Assembly (NCBI RefSeq): GCF_001620365.2
Contig: NZ_LQMT02000032.1
Coordinates: 334,362-398,361, forward strand
DNA: 64,000 bases
From: Amycolatopsis keratiniphila subsp. keratiniphila
GTDB lineage: Bacteria; Actinomycetota; Actinomycetes; Mycobacteriales; Pseudonocardiaceae
Reading direction: 5' to 3'
Below, piece by piece: positions 42,134-49,400 of the stretch. The position numbers and the translations under genes are program-made. Each line of letters starts with the position of its first letter. Positions within the stretch are counted from its first letter, which is position 1. A model generated the notes under the pieces. The model did no database searches, had not been told where the DNA came from, and was given only the letters and a program-made list of their open reading frames with translations.

Positions 42134-43191
42134 CCGACGCCCACCAGCGGGCAACCGTCCGGAATGGACACTCCGACCCGCTGCCCCACGTCCGGGAGGC
42201 CGTCGATGTCCGGCACCTCGGCCCGGACTTCGTTGCCGTCGTGCGCGAGTTCGAGGTCGAGCCGGAAACCCGTGCCCCGCCACTGGACACCGCGCAGGAC
42301 GGCCGGCAGCGCGCCGGGGGTGTCCGGCGCGGTGATCCCGACCCGGTGCGGCCGGACGCCGAGCGCGACGGGCTGGCCCGCCCGGAAGGTCCCGGACGGG
42401 TCGGCCGCCAGTTCGCGATCGCCGAGCCGGACCCTGGTGCCGTCGGCCTGGATCAGCTCGACCGGGATGAGGTTGGACGCGCCGAGGAAGCTCGCGGTGA
42501 ACTCCGTCGACGGCCGCTGGTAGAGCTCGCGGCTGGGCCCGAGTTCGACCAGTTTCGAGTCGCGCATGACGGCGATCCGGTCGGCCAGCGCCAGCGCCTC
42601 GCCCTGGTCGTGGGTGACGTAGATCAGCGTGGTGTCGGGCAGTTCGGCCCGCAGCCGCAGCAGCTCCGCGACCATGTCCTCGCGCAGGGCTGCGTCCAAA
42701 GCGGACAGTGGTTCGTCGAGCAGCAGCACCCGCGGCCGGATCGCCAACGCCCGCGCGAGCGCGACACGCTGCTGCTGTCCGCCCGAAAGCTCACGCGGGT
42801 AGCGCCGGGCGTACTTGCCCATCCCGACCAGTTCCAGTGCCTCGGCGACCCGGCCCGCCGTCTCGGCACGGGGTGTTTTCCGTGCCTTGAGGCCAAAAGC
42901 GACGTTGGCCTCGACCCGCATATGCGGGAACAGCGCGTAGCTCTGCACGACCACGCCGAGGCCGCGCCGGTGCGGCGGCAGCTCGGTGACGTCCTCGCCG
43001 TCGAGCAGGACGCGGCCGGTGCTCGGCACGACGAAACCCGCGAGCGCCTTCAGGGCCGTCGACTTGCCGGAGCCCGACGGCCCGAGCATCGCCAGCGTCT
43101 CCCCTCTCGCCACGGTGAGGTCCAGTGGCGAGAGGGCGGTCGTCCGGCCGAAGCGGACGGACACGCCGCGGAATTCGACCGCCGGGGTCAT
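42130..43191 (-). CDS. phnT: Phosphonate-type ABC transporter ATPase (PhnT-like)
   Basis: Cytoplasmic ATPase of 353 aa in the CUT1/spermidine-type group. Walker A is LGPSGSGKSTALKALAG (about residues 36-52), the Q loop is VVVQSYALFPHM, the signature is LSGGQQQRVALARAL, Walker B is VLLLDEPLSALD, and the switch His is in IYVTHDQGEA. A C-terminal TOBE-like regulatory domain begins near residue 240 (FTASFLGASNLIPVEL). It overlaps the binding-protein stop by 4 nt. Confidence 0.9.
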   Translation of the reverse strand: MTPAVEFRGVSVRFGRTTALSPLDLTVARGETLAMLGPSGSGKSTALKALAGFVVPSTGRVLLDGEDVTELPPHRRGLGVVVQSYALFPHMRVEANVAFGLKARKTPRAETAGRVAEALELVGMGKYARRYPRELSGGQQQRVALARALAIRPRVLLLDEPLSALDAALREDMVAELLRLRAELPDTTLIYVTHDQGEALALADRIAVMRDSKLVELGPSRELYQRPSTEFTASFLGASNLIPVELIQADGTRVRLGDRELAADPSGTFRAGQPVALGVRPHRVGITAPDTPGALPAVLRGVQWRGTGFRLDLELAHDGNEVRAEVPDIDGLPDVGQRVGVSIPDGCPLVGVG

Positions 43192-44207
43192 CGGCCCACG
43201 GCCTTCTTGTACGCGGCGAGGTCGGCGTCGAGCTTCGCGAGGACGGCGTCCCAGTCCGGCTGCCAGATCTCGACTCCGGCGAGGGCGGCCTTCACCTTGT
43301 CCGCGCGCGGGCCGGACGGCGTGACGTCGGTCCGCGACGGCGCGCCGAAGGCGTCGACGGCCTTGCCCTGCACCTCGGGCGAAAGCAGGAAGTCCAGGAA
43401 CTTCTTGGCGTTCTCGGCGTGCGGCGCGTTGTTCACCAGGCCCGCGTAGTACGGGAGGGCGAAGGTGGAGCGCTTGCCCTGCGCGTCGGCCGGGAAGAAG
43501 ACCTCGAACCCGCCGCTCTTCTCGATCGCGGCGAGGTTCATCTGGACGTCGCCGTTGGCCACCAGGATCTCGGCCTTGGCCACCTTCGGCTGGAGCTTGC
43601 CGGTGGAGGACGACGGGCCGACGTTGTTGGCTTCGAGCCTCTTGAGGTAGTCGAGCGCGCCCTGATCACCGAGGACGTGCTGGAGCTGCAGCAGGACCGC
43701 GGTGCCGTCGCCCGCCTCGCCGGGGGTCGAGTACTGGAGCTTGCCCTTGAGCGACGGCGACAGCAGGTCGTCCCAGGTCTTGGGCGAGACCTGCGGGTTG
43801 CGGATGAAGCTGAGGTAGTTGTTCATGAGGGCGAAGTAGCGGCCCTGGCCGTCCTTCTGCCCGGCGGGCACCTGGTCGATCCCGGCGGGCGCCGAGGCGG
43901 CCAGCAGGCCCTGCGACGCGGCCCGCTGGATGAACGGCGGCAGCGTGACCAGGATGTCGGCCTGGGTGTTGGCCTTCTCCTTCTCCACCCGCGAGGCGAC
44001 CTCGCCGGAGCCGGCGGTCACCGCCTGGACGGTGATCCCGGTCTTGGCCTTGAACTCCTCGATGCGCTGGGCGTACCAGTCCTCGAGACCGTCCACTGTG
44101 TACAGCGTGACGGTCTGGTCGCCGGACGCGCCACCGGCGGTTCCGCCGCAGGCGCCCAGGGTGAGGGCGAGCAGGGCGGCGAGGGCGGTGGCCGCGAGTT
44201 TCTTCAT
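43188..44207 (-). CDS. phnS: 2-aminoethylphosphonate-type substrate-binding lipoprotein (PhnS-like)
   Basis: Extracytoplasmic binding protein of 339 aa. The lipobox ALLALTLGAC puts the lipidated Cys near residue 20. The mature protein is a type 2 periplasmic-binding fold of the iron/AEP group (VTLYTVDGLEDWYAQRIEEF, then ADILVTLPPFIQRAASQG). Together with the HAD and FAD enzymes upstream it fits aminoethylphosphonate uptake, although the fold alone also fits iron or spermidine. The start ATG 44207 has an aaggag site and follows the HAD gene by 16 bp. Confidence 0.82.
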   Translation of the reverse strand: MKKLAATALAALLALTLGACGGTAGGASGDQTVTLYTVDGLEDWYAQRIEEFKAKTGITVQAVTAGSGEVASRVEKEKANTQADILVTLPPFIQRAASQGLLAASAPAGIDQVPAGQKDGQGRYFALMNNYLSFIRNPQVSPKTWDDLLSPSLKGKLQYSTPGEAGDGTAVLLQLQHVLGDQGALDYLKRLEANNVGPSSSTGKLQPKVAKAEILVANGDVQMNLAAIEKSGGFEVFFPADAQGKRSTFALPYYAGLVNNAPHAENAKKFLDFLLSPEVQGKAVDAFGAPSRTDVTPSGPRADKVKAALAGVEIWQPDWDAVLAKLDADLAAYKKAVGR

Positions 44208-44223
44208 GTCGTCAAAGCTCCTT

Positions 44224-44895
44224 TTAGGACAGCAGGGTGGGGAGATCGCGGACGGATTCGAGGACGTGGGTGGCGCCGGCGGCTTCGAATTCCGGCTTCT
44301 TCGCCGATCCGGTGAGCACGCCGGCGACGATCGAGGCGCCGGACCGCAGCCCGGTCTGGACATCCGAGGCGGTGTCACCGGCGACGGCGATCCGGCGGAC
44401 GTCGGTGATTTCGAGCCGCAGCGCGGCGGCGAGGACCAGGTCGGGGTACGGGCGGCCACGGACCCCGTCGCCCGGCGCCAGCACGGCGTCGGCGAGGCCG
44501 TGCCAGCCCAGCGCGTCGAGGATCGCGTTCTGCGTCGCCGGCGCGAAACCGGTGGTGAGCGCGACCTTGACGCCGCGGGCGCGCAGGTCCTGGATCGTCT
44601 CCTCGGCGCCGGGGATCGGCTCGCAGTGTCCGTCGGCGACGAGTTTCTCGTAGGCGTCCTGGAAGGCGGTGTTCGCGCGCTGGGCGCGTTCCTCGTCCCC
44701 GTCGAGCAGGGCGCGGAAGACGACGATCTTGGACTGCCCCATCGTTTCGACGACGTAGTCGAGCATTCCGGGGAAGCGGCTGTCCTCTTCGGACACTCCG
44801 GCGGCGGCGATCGCGGCGGTGAAGGCGCGGATCACCAGGCCGTCGTCGGCGACGGTGGTGCCTGCCATGTCCAGGACGACGAGTTCGGTGTTCAC
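44224..44895 (-). CDS. Phosphonatase-like HAD hydrolase
   Basis: Product of 223 aa of the HAD superfamily, likely to cleave the C-P bond of phosphonoacetaldehyde or a close analogue. The nucleophile Asp 9 lies in VVLDMAGTT, the motif shared with phosphonoacetaldehyde hydrolase. A Lys sits in the cap at residue 56 (ETMGQSKIVVFRALL), where PhnX uses a Schiff-base lysine, but the following Asp-His of classic PhnX is absent. Later motifs are VALTTGFAP, then the acidic VAGDTASDVQTG. This matches the phosphonatase-like branch more than PhnX itself. GTG 44895 overlaps the oxidoreductase stop by 4 nt. Confidence 0.82.
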   Translation of the reverse strand: MNTELVVLDMAGTTVADDGLVIRAFTAAIAAAGVSEEDSRFPGMLDYVVETMGQSKIVVFRALLDGDEERAQRANTAFQDAYEKLVADGHCEPIPGAEETIQDLRARGVKVALTTGFAPATQNAILDALGWHGLADAVLAPGDGVRGRPYPDLVLAAALRLEITDVRRIAVAGDTASDVQTGLRSGASIVAGVLTGSAKKPEFEAAGATHVLESVRDLPTLLS

Positions 44896-46004
44896 CAGGA
44901 GAGCTCCTCTGCGGTGTCTTCGGCGATGGCGGGGGAACAGGTCATCCCCCGGCCGCCCGGCCCGGTGACGAGCCACGCGTTGTCCGCGACGCGGGCGCGG
45001 TGCACGATCCGGGCGGTGTCGGTGGTCTGGGCGTAGACCCCGGCCCAGCGGCGGGTGATCCGCGGCAGCGGCCGTCCGAGCAGTGCCCCGGCGACCTCGG
45101 CGAGGTGGTCGTACGGGGCTTCGGTGGTGTCGAACGAGAACGGCTCGTCGTACTCGTGGGTGTCACCGATGGTCAGTGAGCCGTCGAGGCGCTGGACCAT
45201 GAGCAGCTGCATCTTGGCGGCCGCGGCGATCTCGCCCTGCGGCTGGCCCGCGTTGAGGCCGTCGAGCGCCTCGCCGCGGTACGCCGGGTAGTAGCGGAAG
45301 CTGTCCGCGTCGGCGACCGTGGTGGTGAGGGTTTCCCCGAGCGGCTCGGTCTGGGCCATCTGCAGACGCACGCGGCGGACCGGTGTCGTCCCGGCGAGCT
45401 CCTTGACCAGGCCGCCGGTCCAGGCGCCGGTGCACAGCACCACGACGTCGCCCTCGTGGGTCTCGCCCGTGTCGTCGACGACGCCGCGATCGGTCAGGTC
45501 GCGGATCTCGCGGCCGGGCACCCAGGTGTAGCGGCCGGACTTCGCGAGTTCGGCCCGCAGGGCGGGCTGGGCGACACGCGGTTCGACGGCGGCGTCGCGG
45601 TCGCACCAGAGCGCGCCGAGGAATTCACCTCGCAGGGCCGGGTTCAGCTCGCGGGTCTCGGCGGCGTCGAGCAGTTTGAAGCCGCGGTCTTCGCCTGCGT
45701 CGGCGGCCGCCCGCGCGACGGCGAGTTCGGCCTCGGTGCGGACGACGGTGAGCGAGCCGTTCGGCCGGAAGCCGATCCCTTCGACGCGTTCCCCGATGCG
45801 CTCCCACAGCACCCGCGCCCTGGCGGCCGTCTCCAGTTCGGGCCCGCTGGCGCGGCCGCCGACCCAGACCAGGCCGAAGTTGCGCACGGACGCGCCCCTG
45901 GCCTCGGGTTCCCGTTCGATCTGGACGACGTCGTGGCCGCGTTCGACGGCCTGCCAGGCGTGCTGGGTGCCGAGCACTCCGCCGCCGATGATGAGGATTC
46001 GCAC
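44892..46004 (-). CDS. FAD-dependent oxidoreductase of the aminophosphonate-associated group (DAO fold)
   Basis: Flavoenzyme of 370 aa, D-amino-acid-oxidase/glycine-oxidase fold. The dinucleotide motif IIGGGVLGTQHAWQAVERGH (residues 5-24) and the C-terminal FAD contact VTGPGGRGMTCSPAIAED are present. Members of this subgroup (the family called TIGR03364) sit beside phosphonatase genes; I infer that it oxidises aminoethylphosphonate or an N-alkyl form to phosphonoacetaldehyde, which the coupled HAD enzyme would cleave. It is the first enzyme gene of the operon. The GTG start has a weak ribosome site. A GntR-type operator lies 76 bp upstream of it. Confidence 0.84.
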   Translation of the reverse strand: MRILIIGGGVLGTQHAWQAVERGHDVVQIEREPEARGASVRNFGLVWVGGRASGPELETAARARVLWERIGERVEGIGFRPNGSLTVVRTEAELAVARAAADAGEDRGFKLLDAAETRELNPALRGEFLGALWCDRDAAVEPRVAQPALRAELAKSGRYTWVPGREIRDLTDRGVVDDTGETHEGDVVVLCTGAWTGGLVKELAGTTPVRRVRLQMAQTEPLGETLTTTVADADSFRYYPAYRGEALDGLNAGQPQGEIAAAAKMQLLMVQRLDGSLTIGDTHEYDEPFSFDTTEAPYDHLAEVAGALLGRPLPRITRRWAGVYAQTTDTARIVHRARVADNAWLVTGPGGRGMTCSPAIAEDTAEELSW

Positions 46005-46079
46005 ACCGCAGACGCTCGTCTGCGCGCACCAACGCTCCGTGACCCCCGTCCTAACCCCAGGTGAAGTGCCTCCGAAATG

Positions 46080-46091
46080 TGGACCAGACCT
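46080..46091 (-). promoter_or_regulatory. Candidate GntR (PhnF/PhnR-type) operator
   Basis: The 12-mer TGGACCAGACCT matches the known GntR/HutC phosphonate operator TGGTCTAGACCA at 9 of 12 positions. It lies in the gap between the regulator gene and the oxidoreductase gene, just downstream of a gttatc box (gataac on the minus strand). Whether it also controls the regulator is not visible. Confidence 0.45.
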
Positions 46092-46115
46092 GTTATCTTC
46101 GCGTTACATTACGCT

Positions 46116-46170
46116 GCGTTTCGTCCTCTGGATGCGGTCGTTGAATCCGCAAATATCGCGTTCAGAGGAC
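46116..46170. repeat. Repeat with gcgtttcgtcctctggatgcg unit, copy 1
   Basis: The 21-nt unit (46116-46136) recurs exactly at 51870-51890. Here gtcctctg (46123-46130) pairs with cagaggac (46163-46170), so it is a hairpin with a long loop, near the end of the GntR gene. It may end GntR transcription. Confidence 0.6.
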
Positions 46171-46186
46171 TGACTGCGGCAGGTGG

Positions 46187-46963
46187 CTACTCCACGCGGC
46201 CCAGTCGGGTCTCGAAGGAGAGCCGGTCGCCGCGGAACAGCGAACGGACACGTTCGAACGGGACCCCGTCGGTTCCCCACGAGGTCCGGTGCATCAGCAG
46301 CATCGGCAGCGCCGGGTTCGTCCCGATCAGCAGTGCCTCCCGCGGAGTGGCGAGCACGGTCTCGACCCGCTCCTCCGCACCGTCGAAGACCACCCCCAGC
46401 CGCTCCCGCAAACAGGCGTAGAGCGACTGTGTGGGATCGAACACATCCATGAGCGTCGGGAATCGCGCGGCGGTGAGATAGGTCGATTCCAGCCCGACCC
46501 GCTCGTCGTCGGCGAGCAGCACCCGTTCGATGTGGATGACGTCGTCTTCGGGATCGATTTCCAGTTCCGAAGCCAGCGACGGACCGGCCTCGCGGCGTTC
46601 CAAAGAGATCAAATTACGGCCGGGCCGAATGCCCTGCCTCCTGAGTCCTTCGGTGTAACTCACCAAGGCGAGCGGCTGGACGAGCTTGGGGCCTGCAACG
46701 TACGTGCCGCTCCCCTGCCGCCTGCTCAGCCGCCCTTCCAGCACGAGTTCACCGACGGCCTGACGGACCGTCGCACGGGAAACCTCGAATCGTTCGGACA
46801 GTTCCCTTTCGGTGGGAAGTACCGCTCCTTGGCCCAATTCGGAGATCACGTCGAGCAGGTCGACTTTGACCGCGTAATAGCGGGGAATGCGGCCGTGCTC
46901 GGGAATTCCGTCCCGGACCGGGCCGTCGGCGGGGGGATGCAGTCTAGGCGAACGCGCTTTCAC
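46187..46963 (-). CDS. GntR/HutC-family transcriptional regulator of the phosphonate operon
   Basis: Repressor of 258 aa. The GntR winged helix is at about residues 30-90 (LPTERELSERFEVSRATVRQ, then GELVLEGRLSRRQGSGTYVA), followed by the UTRA ligand domain (about 105-250, LVSYTEGLRRQGIRPGRNLI). This layout is shared by phosphonate regulators PhnF and PhnR. It stands first in the leftward gene row with the transporter and enzymes downstream. GTG 46963 is the best start; longer starts at 47020 run into less conserved sequence. The effector is probably an aminophosphonate (inference). Confidence 0.86.
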   Translation of the reverse strand: MKARSPRLHPPADGPVRDGIPEHGRIPRYYAVKVDLLDVISELGQGAVLPTERELSERFEVSRATVRQAVGELVLEGRLSRRQGSGTYVAGPKLVQPLALVSYTEGLRRQGIRPGRNLISLERREAGPSLASELEIDPEDDVIHIERVLLADDERVGLESTYLTAARFPTLMDVFDPTQSLYACLRERLGVVFDGAEERVETVLATPREALLIGTNPALPMLLMHRTSWGTDGVPFERVRSLFRGDRLSFETRLGRVE

Positions 46964-47290
46964 GATCCAGATCCTAGGCCCGATTCCCCATGCCTGTACT
47001 GACCCGAACGAAGTGTTCATGCCACGCTCACACTCGTGGCCGAAAGGGCACCCCTCGGCGGGCGTTCAGCCTTCCGGCGGTTCCGGCGGCTCCCGCTCCG
47101 GGAGTAAGGGCGTTGGGCACTCCGGCCCACGCCATTCGTCGGCGATCAGGCCCGGGCGTCCGTTAATCACCACCATCGACCGAAAGATCCGAAGAAAGTC
47201 GGTTGTCCCGGCGTATGCCCACCTGCTGTAGTCAATTGGCCGCAGTCAGTCTCCCTGCCTCCACTGTGGACAGCCGGAAGGAATGAACCC
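46964..47290. other. Intergenic region between the GntR and protease genes
   Basis: 327 bp between divergent genes. I see no gene, palindrome or clear promoter in it, other than the protease ribosome site ggaagga at 47277-47283. Both promoters must lie here. Confidence 0.5.
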
Positions 47291-48097
47291 TTGGACATCA
47301 AGCGTCGGTTCAGCCTGCTCAAAAAGACCCTGATCGCAGTCGCGGCGGCCGGAACCCTGGCGGGTCTCGCCACGGCTCCGCAAGCCGCCGCCGCGGAGCC
47401 GCCGTCCACCGACGTGGTCGGTGGCACCCGGGCCGCTCAGGGCGAATTCCCTTGGATGGTCAGGCTTTCCATGGGCTGCGGTGGTGCGCTCTACACCCCG
47501 CAGATCGTGCTGACGGCCGCGCACTGTGTGTCGCGGACGGGGGCCAACACGGGTATCACCGCCACCCTCGGCGTGGTGGACCTGCAGAGCACGGCGGCCA
47601 AGAAGGTCAAATCGACCTACGTGTACCGGTCGCCGACCTACCCCACCTCCACCGGTGGTGACTGGGCCCTGATCAAGCTCGCCAGCCCGGTCAGCGGCAT
47701 CCCGACGCTGCCGATCGCCACCACGACCGCCAACAACAGCGGCACCTTCACCGTCGCCGGCTGGGGCGCCGCGACCGAGGGCGGGGCGCAGCAGCGCTAC
47801 CTGCTCAAGGCCAACGTCCCGTTCGTCTCCGACTCGACCTGCAAGGCGCAGGGCGGCAGCTACGCCGACCTGATCGACAGCGCCGAGATCTGCGCGGGCA
47901 ACGTCAACTCCGGTGGCGTCGACACCTGCCAGGGTGACTCGGGCGGCCCGATGTTCCGTCGCGACAGCGCCGGTGCCTGGATCCAGGTCGGCATCACCAG
48001 CTGGGGCGAGGGCTGCGCGCGGGCGCACGCTCCCGGCGTCTACACCGAGGTGAGCACCTTCGCGACCGCGATCAAGAACGCGGCCGCCGGTCTCTAG
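47291..48097 (+). CDS. Secreted trypsin-like serine protease (S1 family)
   Basis: Exported zymogen of 268 aa. A long signal peptide (hydrophobic AVAAAGTLAGLATAPQAAAA) is followed by a short propeptide and the mature start VVGGTRAAQGEFPW. The triad is intact: His in VLTAAHCV, Asp in GGDWALIKL, Ser in CQGDSGGPM; oxyanion and specificity residues follow (ITSWGEGCARAHAPGVYTEV). The specificity-pocket position 6 residues before the catalytic Ser is Asp (VDTCQGDSGG), so cleavage after Lys/Arg is likely. Six Cys can form three disulphides. The start is TTG 47291, placed 7 nt after ggaagga. Not obviously linked to its neighbours. Confidence 0.93.
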   Translation: MDIKRRFSLLKKTLIAVAAAGTLAGLATAPQAAAAEPPSTDVVGGTRAAQGEFPWMVRLSMGCGGALYTPQIVLTAAHCVSRTGANTGITATLGVVDLQSTAAKKVKSTYVYRSPTYPTSTGGDWALIKLASPVSGIPTLPIATTTANNSGTFTVAGWGAATEGGAQQRYLLKANVPFVSDSTCKAQGGSYADLIDSAEICAGNVNSGGVDTCQGDSGGPMFRRDSAGAWIQVGITSWGEGCARAHAPGVYTEVSTFATAIKNAAAGL

Positions 48098-48116
48098 TCC
48101 CACCGCACGGCATGCC

Positions 48117-48163
48117 ATGAACGGTCCGTTACTTGCGAAATTCGCAAGTAACGGACCGTTCAT
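48117..48163. repeat. Family A intergenic palindrome, copy 4 (variant core)
   Basis: Perfect 47-bp palindrome with the same outer arm (atgaacggtccgtt) but with cc replaced by ac and gcaaa by gcgaa in one arm and the matching changes in the other, so pairing is kept. Between convergent protease and nitronate-monooxygenase genes. Confidence 0.93.
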
Positions 48164-48178
48164 TGCGTTCGGGGGTCG

Positions 48179-49285
48179 TCAGCGGGTTTTGTCCAAACGC
48201 GACAGTGTCTCCTCGTAGCCCGACACGAGTTCCGCGATCACGTCGGCGACCGGGCGCACCCGGTCCATCCGCCCGACGATCTGCCCCACCGGCATCGAGA
48301 CCACGCTCGGATCCGCCGCGTGGTGGATCCGGTTGTGCGCGTGGGAGACCAACAGGTTCTGCAGCGGCATCGGCAACGGCTCGGGCGCGCCGGGCGCGGC
48401 CCACGCCTCGGTCCACCGCGTCTTGAGCAGCCGCGCCGGTTTGCCGGTGTAGATCCGCGTGCGGACGGTGTCGGACGATCCCGCCGCGACCAGCGCCCGC
48501 TGCATCGCCTCGGACTCCCCCATCGTCTGGAGGTATTCCTCGGTGGCGAGCCAGAAGGAGCCCATCCAGACCCCGGAAGCGCCCAGCGCGAGCGCGGCCG
48601 CGACCTGCCGGCCCGAGCCGATCCCGCCCGCGGCGAGCACCGGGACACGGTCGCCGACGGCGTCCACCACCTCGGGCAGCAGCACCATCGACGCGATCTC
48701 GCCGGTGTGCCCGCCCGCCTCGTATCCTTGTGCCACAACGATGTCGACGCCGTTGTCGACGTGCCGGACGGCGTGTTCGGCCTTGCCCGCCAGCGCCGCG
48801 ACCGGCACACCCTTCGCGTGACACTGCTCGATGACGTCCACCGGCGGTGACCCCAAGGCGTTGGCGATCAACCGGATCGGGTGTTTCAGCGCGACCTCGA
48901 CATGGGACCGGGCGACCGAATGCAGCCAGCCGAGCACGCCGGCGCGTTCGTCGGTGTCGTCCGGCAGCGGCGGCACCGCGAGGTCGCGCAGCGTCCGCTC
49001 CACGAAGTCGCGATGCTCCTGCGGGATGTGCTTGGCGAGGTCGATCGACGTCCCTTCGGCCGGGATCTTCGCCGGCATCACGATGTCGACGCCGTACGGC
49101 TTCCCGCCGGTGTTCTCGTCCATCCAGGACAGGACGGCGTCGAGTTCGGCCGCGTCGTTGAACCGCACGCAGCCCAGCACGCCGAGACCGCCCGCCCGGC
49201 TGATCGCCGCGGCCACGTGCTCGGACGGGGTGAACCCGACGATCGGCAGGTCGATCCCGAGCCGGTCGCACAGAGACGTCCGCAT
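48179..49285 (-). CDS. Nitronate monooxygenase-like FMN protein
   Basis: TIM-barrel FMN oxidoreductase of 368 aa in the 2-nitropropane dioxygenase/nitronate monooxygenase family. Visible are GGLGVLGCVRF, GVDIVVAQGYEAGGHTGEIA and the FMN phosphate site VLAAGGIGSGRQVAAALALGASGVWMG. A member of this family (IpdC, Rv3553) acts in steroid ring degradation, but this protein is not its closest likeness; its link to the island is position only. The true substrate could be a flavin-dependent reduction in steroid breakdown or nitronate detoxification. A gaaggag site precedes ATG 49285. It follows fadD19 on the same strand after a hairpin. Confidence 0.85.
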   Translation of the reverse strand: MRTSLCDRLGIDLPIVGFTPSEHVAAAISRAGGLGVLGCVRFNDAAELDAVLSWMDENTGGKPYGVDIVMPAKIPAEGTSIDLAKHIPQEHRDFVERTLRDLAVPPLPDDTDERAGVLGWLHSVARSHVEVALKHPIRLIANALGSPPVDVIEQCHAKGVPVAALAGKAEHAVRHVDNGVDIVVAQGYEAGGHTGEIASMVLLPEVVDAVGDRVPVLAAGGIGSGRQVAAALALGASGVWMGSFWLATEEYLQTMGESEAMQRALVAAGSSDTVRTRIYTGKPARLLKTRWTEAWAAPGAPEPLPMPLQNLLVSHAHNRIHHAADPSVVSMPVGQIVGRMDRVRPVADVIAELVSGYEETLSRLDKTR

Positions 49286-49306
49286 GAAACTCCTTCAGTG
49301 CCGGTG

Positions 49307-49353
49307 GTGAACCCGCGTCCGCGATAGCGGGGCCTACGGCCGGGCGGGTTCAC
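49307..49353 (-). terminator. Hairpin after fadD19
   Basis: Arms gtgaacccgc (49307-49316) and gcgggttcac (49344-49353) with a GC-rich loop lie between the fadD19 stop (49401) and the next start (49285). It is a likely partial terminator. Confidence 0.55.
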
Positions 49354-49400
49354 GCGTTTGGTCGCCTTTCCAAGTAACTCTGCAGCTCCGCCAACAGGCG

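Noticed and set aside
43188..44207. Iron-siderophore or spermidine binding protein
   Set aside because: Fold would allow it, but the operon with phosphonatase-like and FAD enzymes makes an aminophosphonate ligand more likely.
48179..49285. Calling the FMN protein IpdC of steroid ring degradation
   Set aside because: Same broad family, but the sequence pattern does not follow IpdC closely; a general family name is safer.
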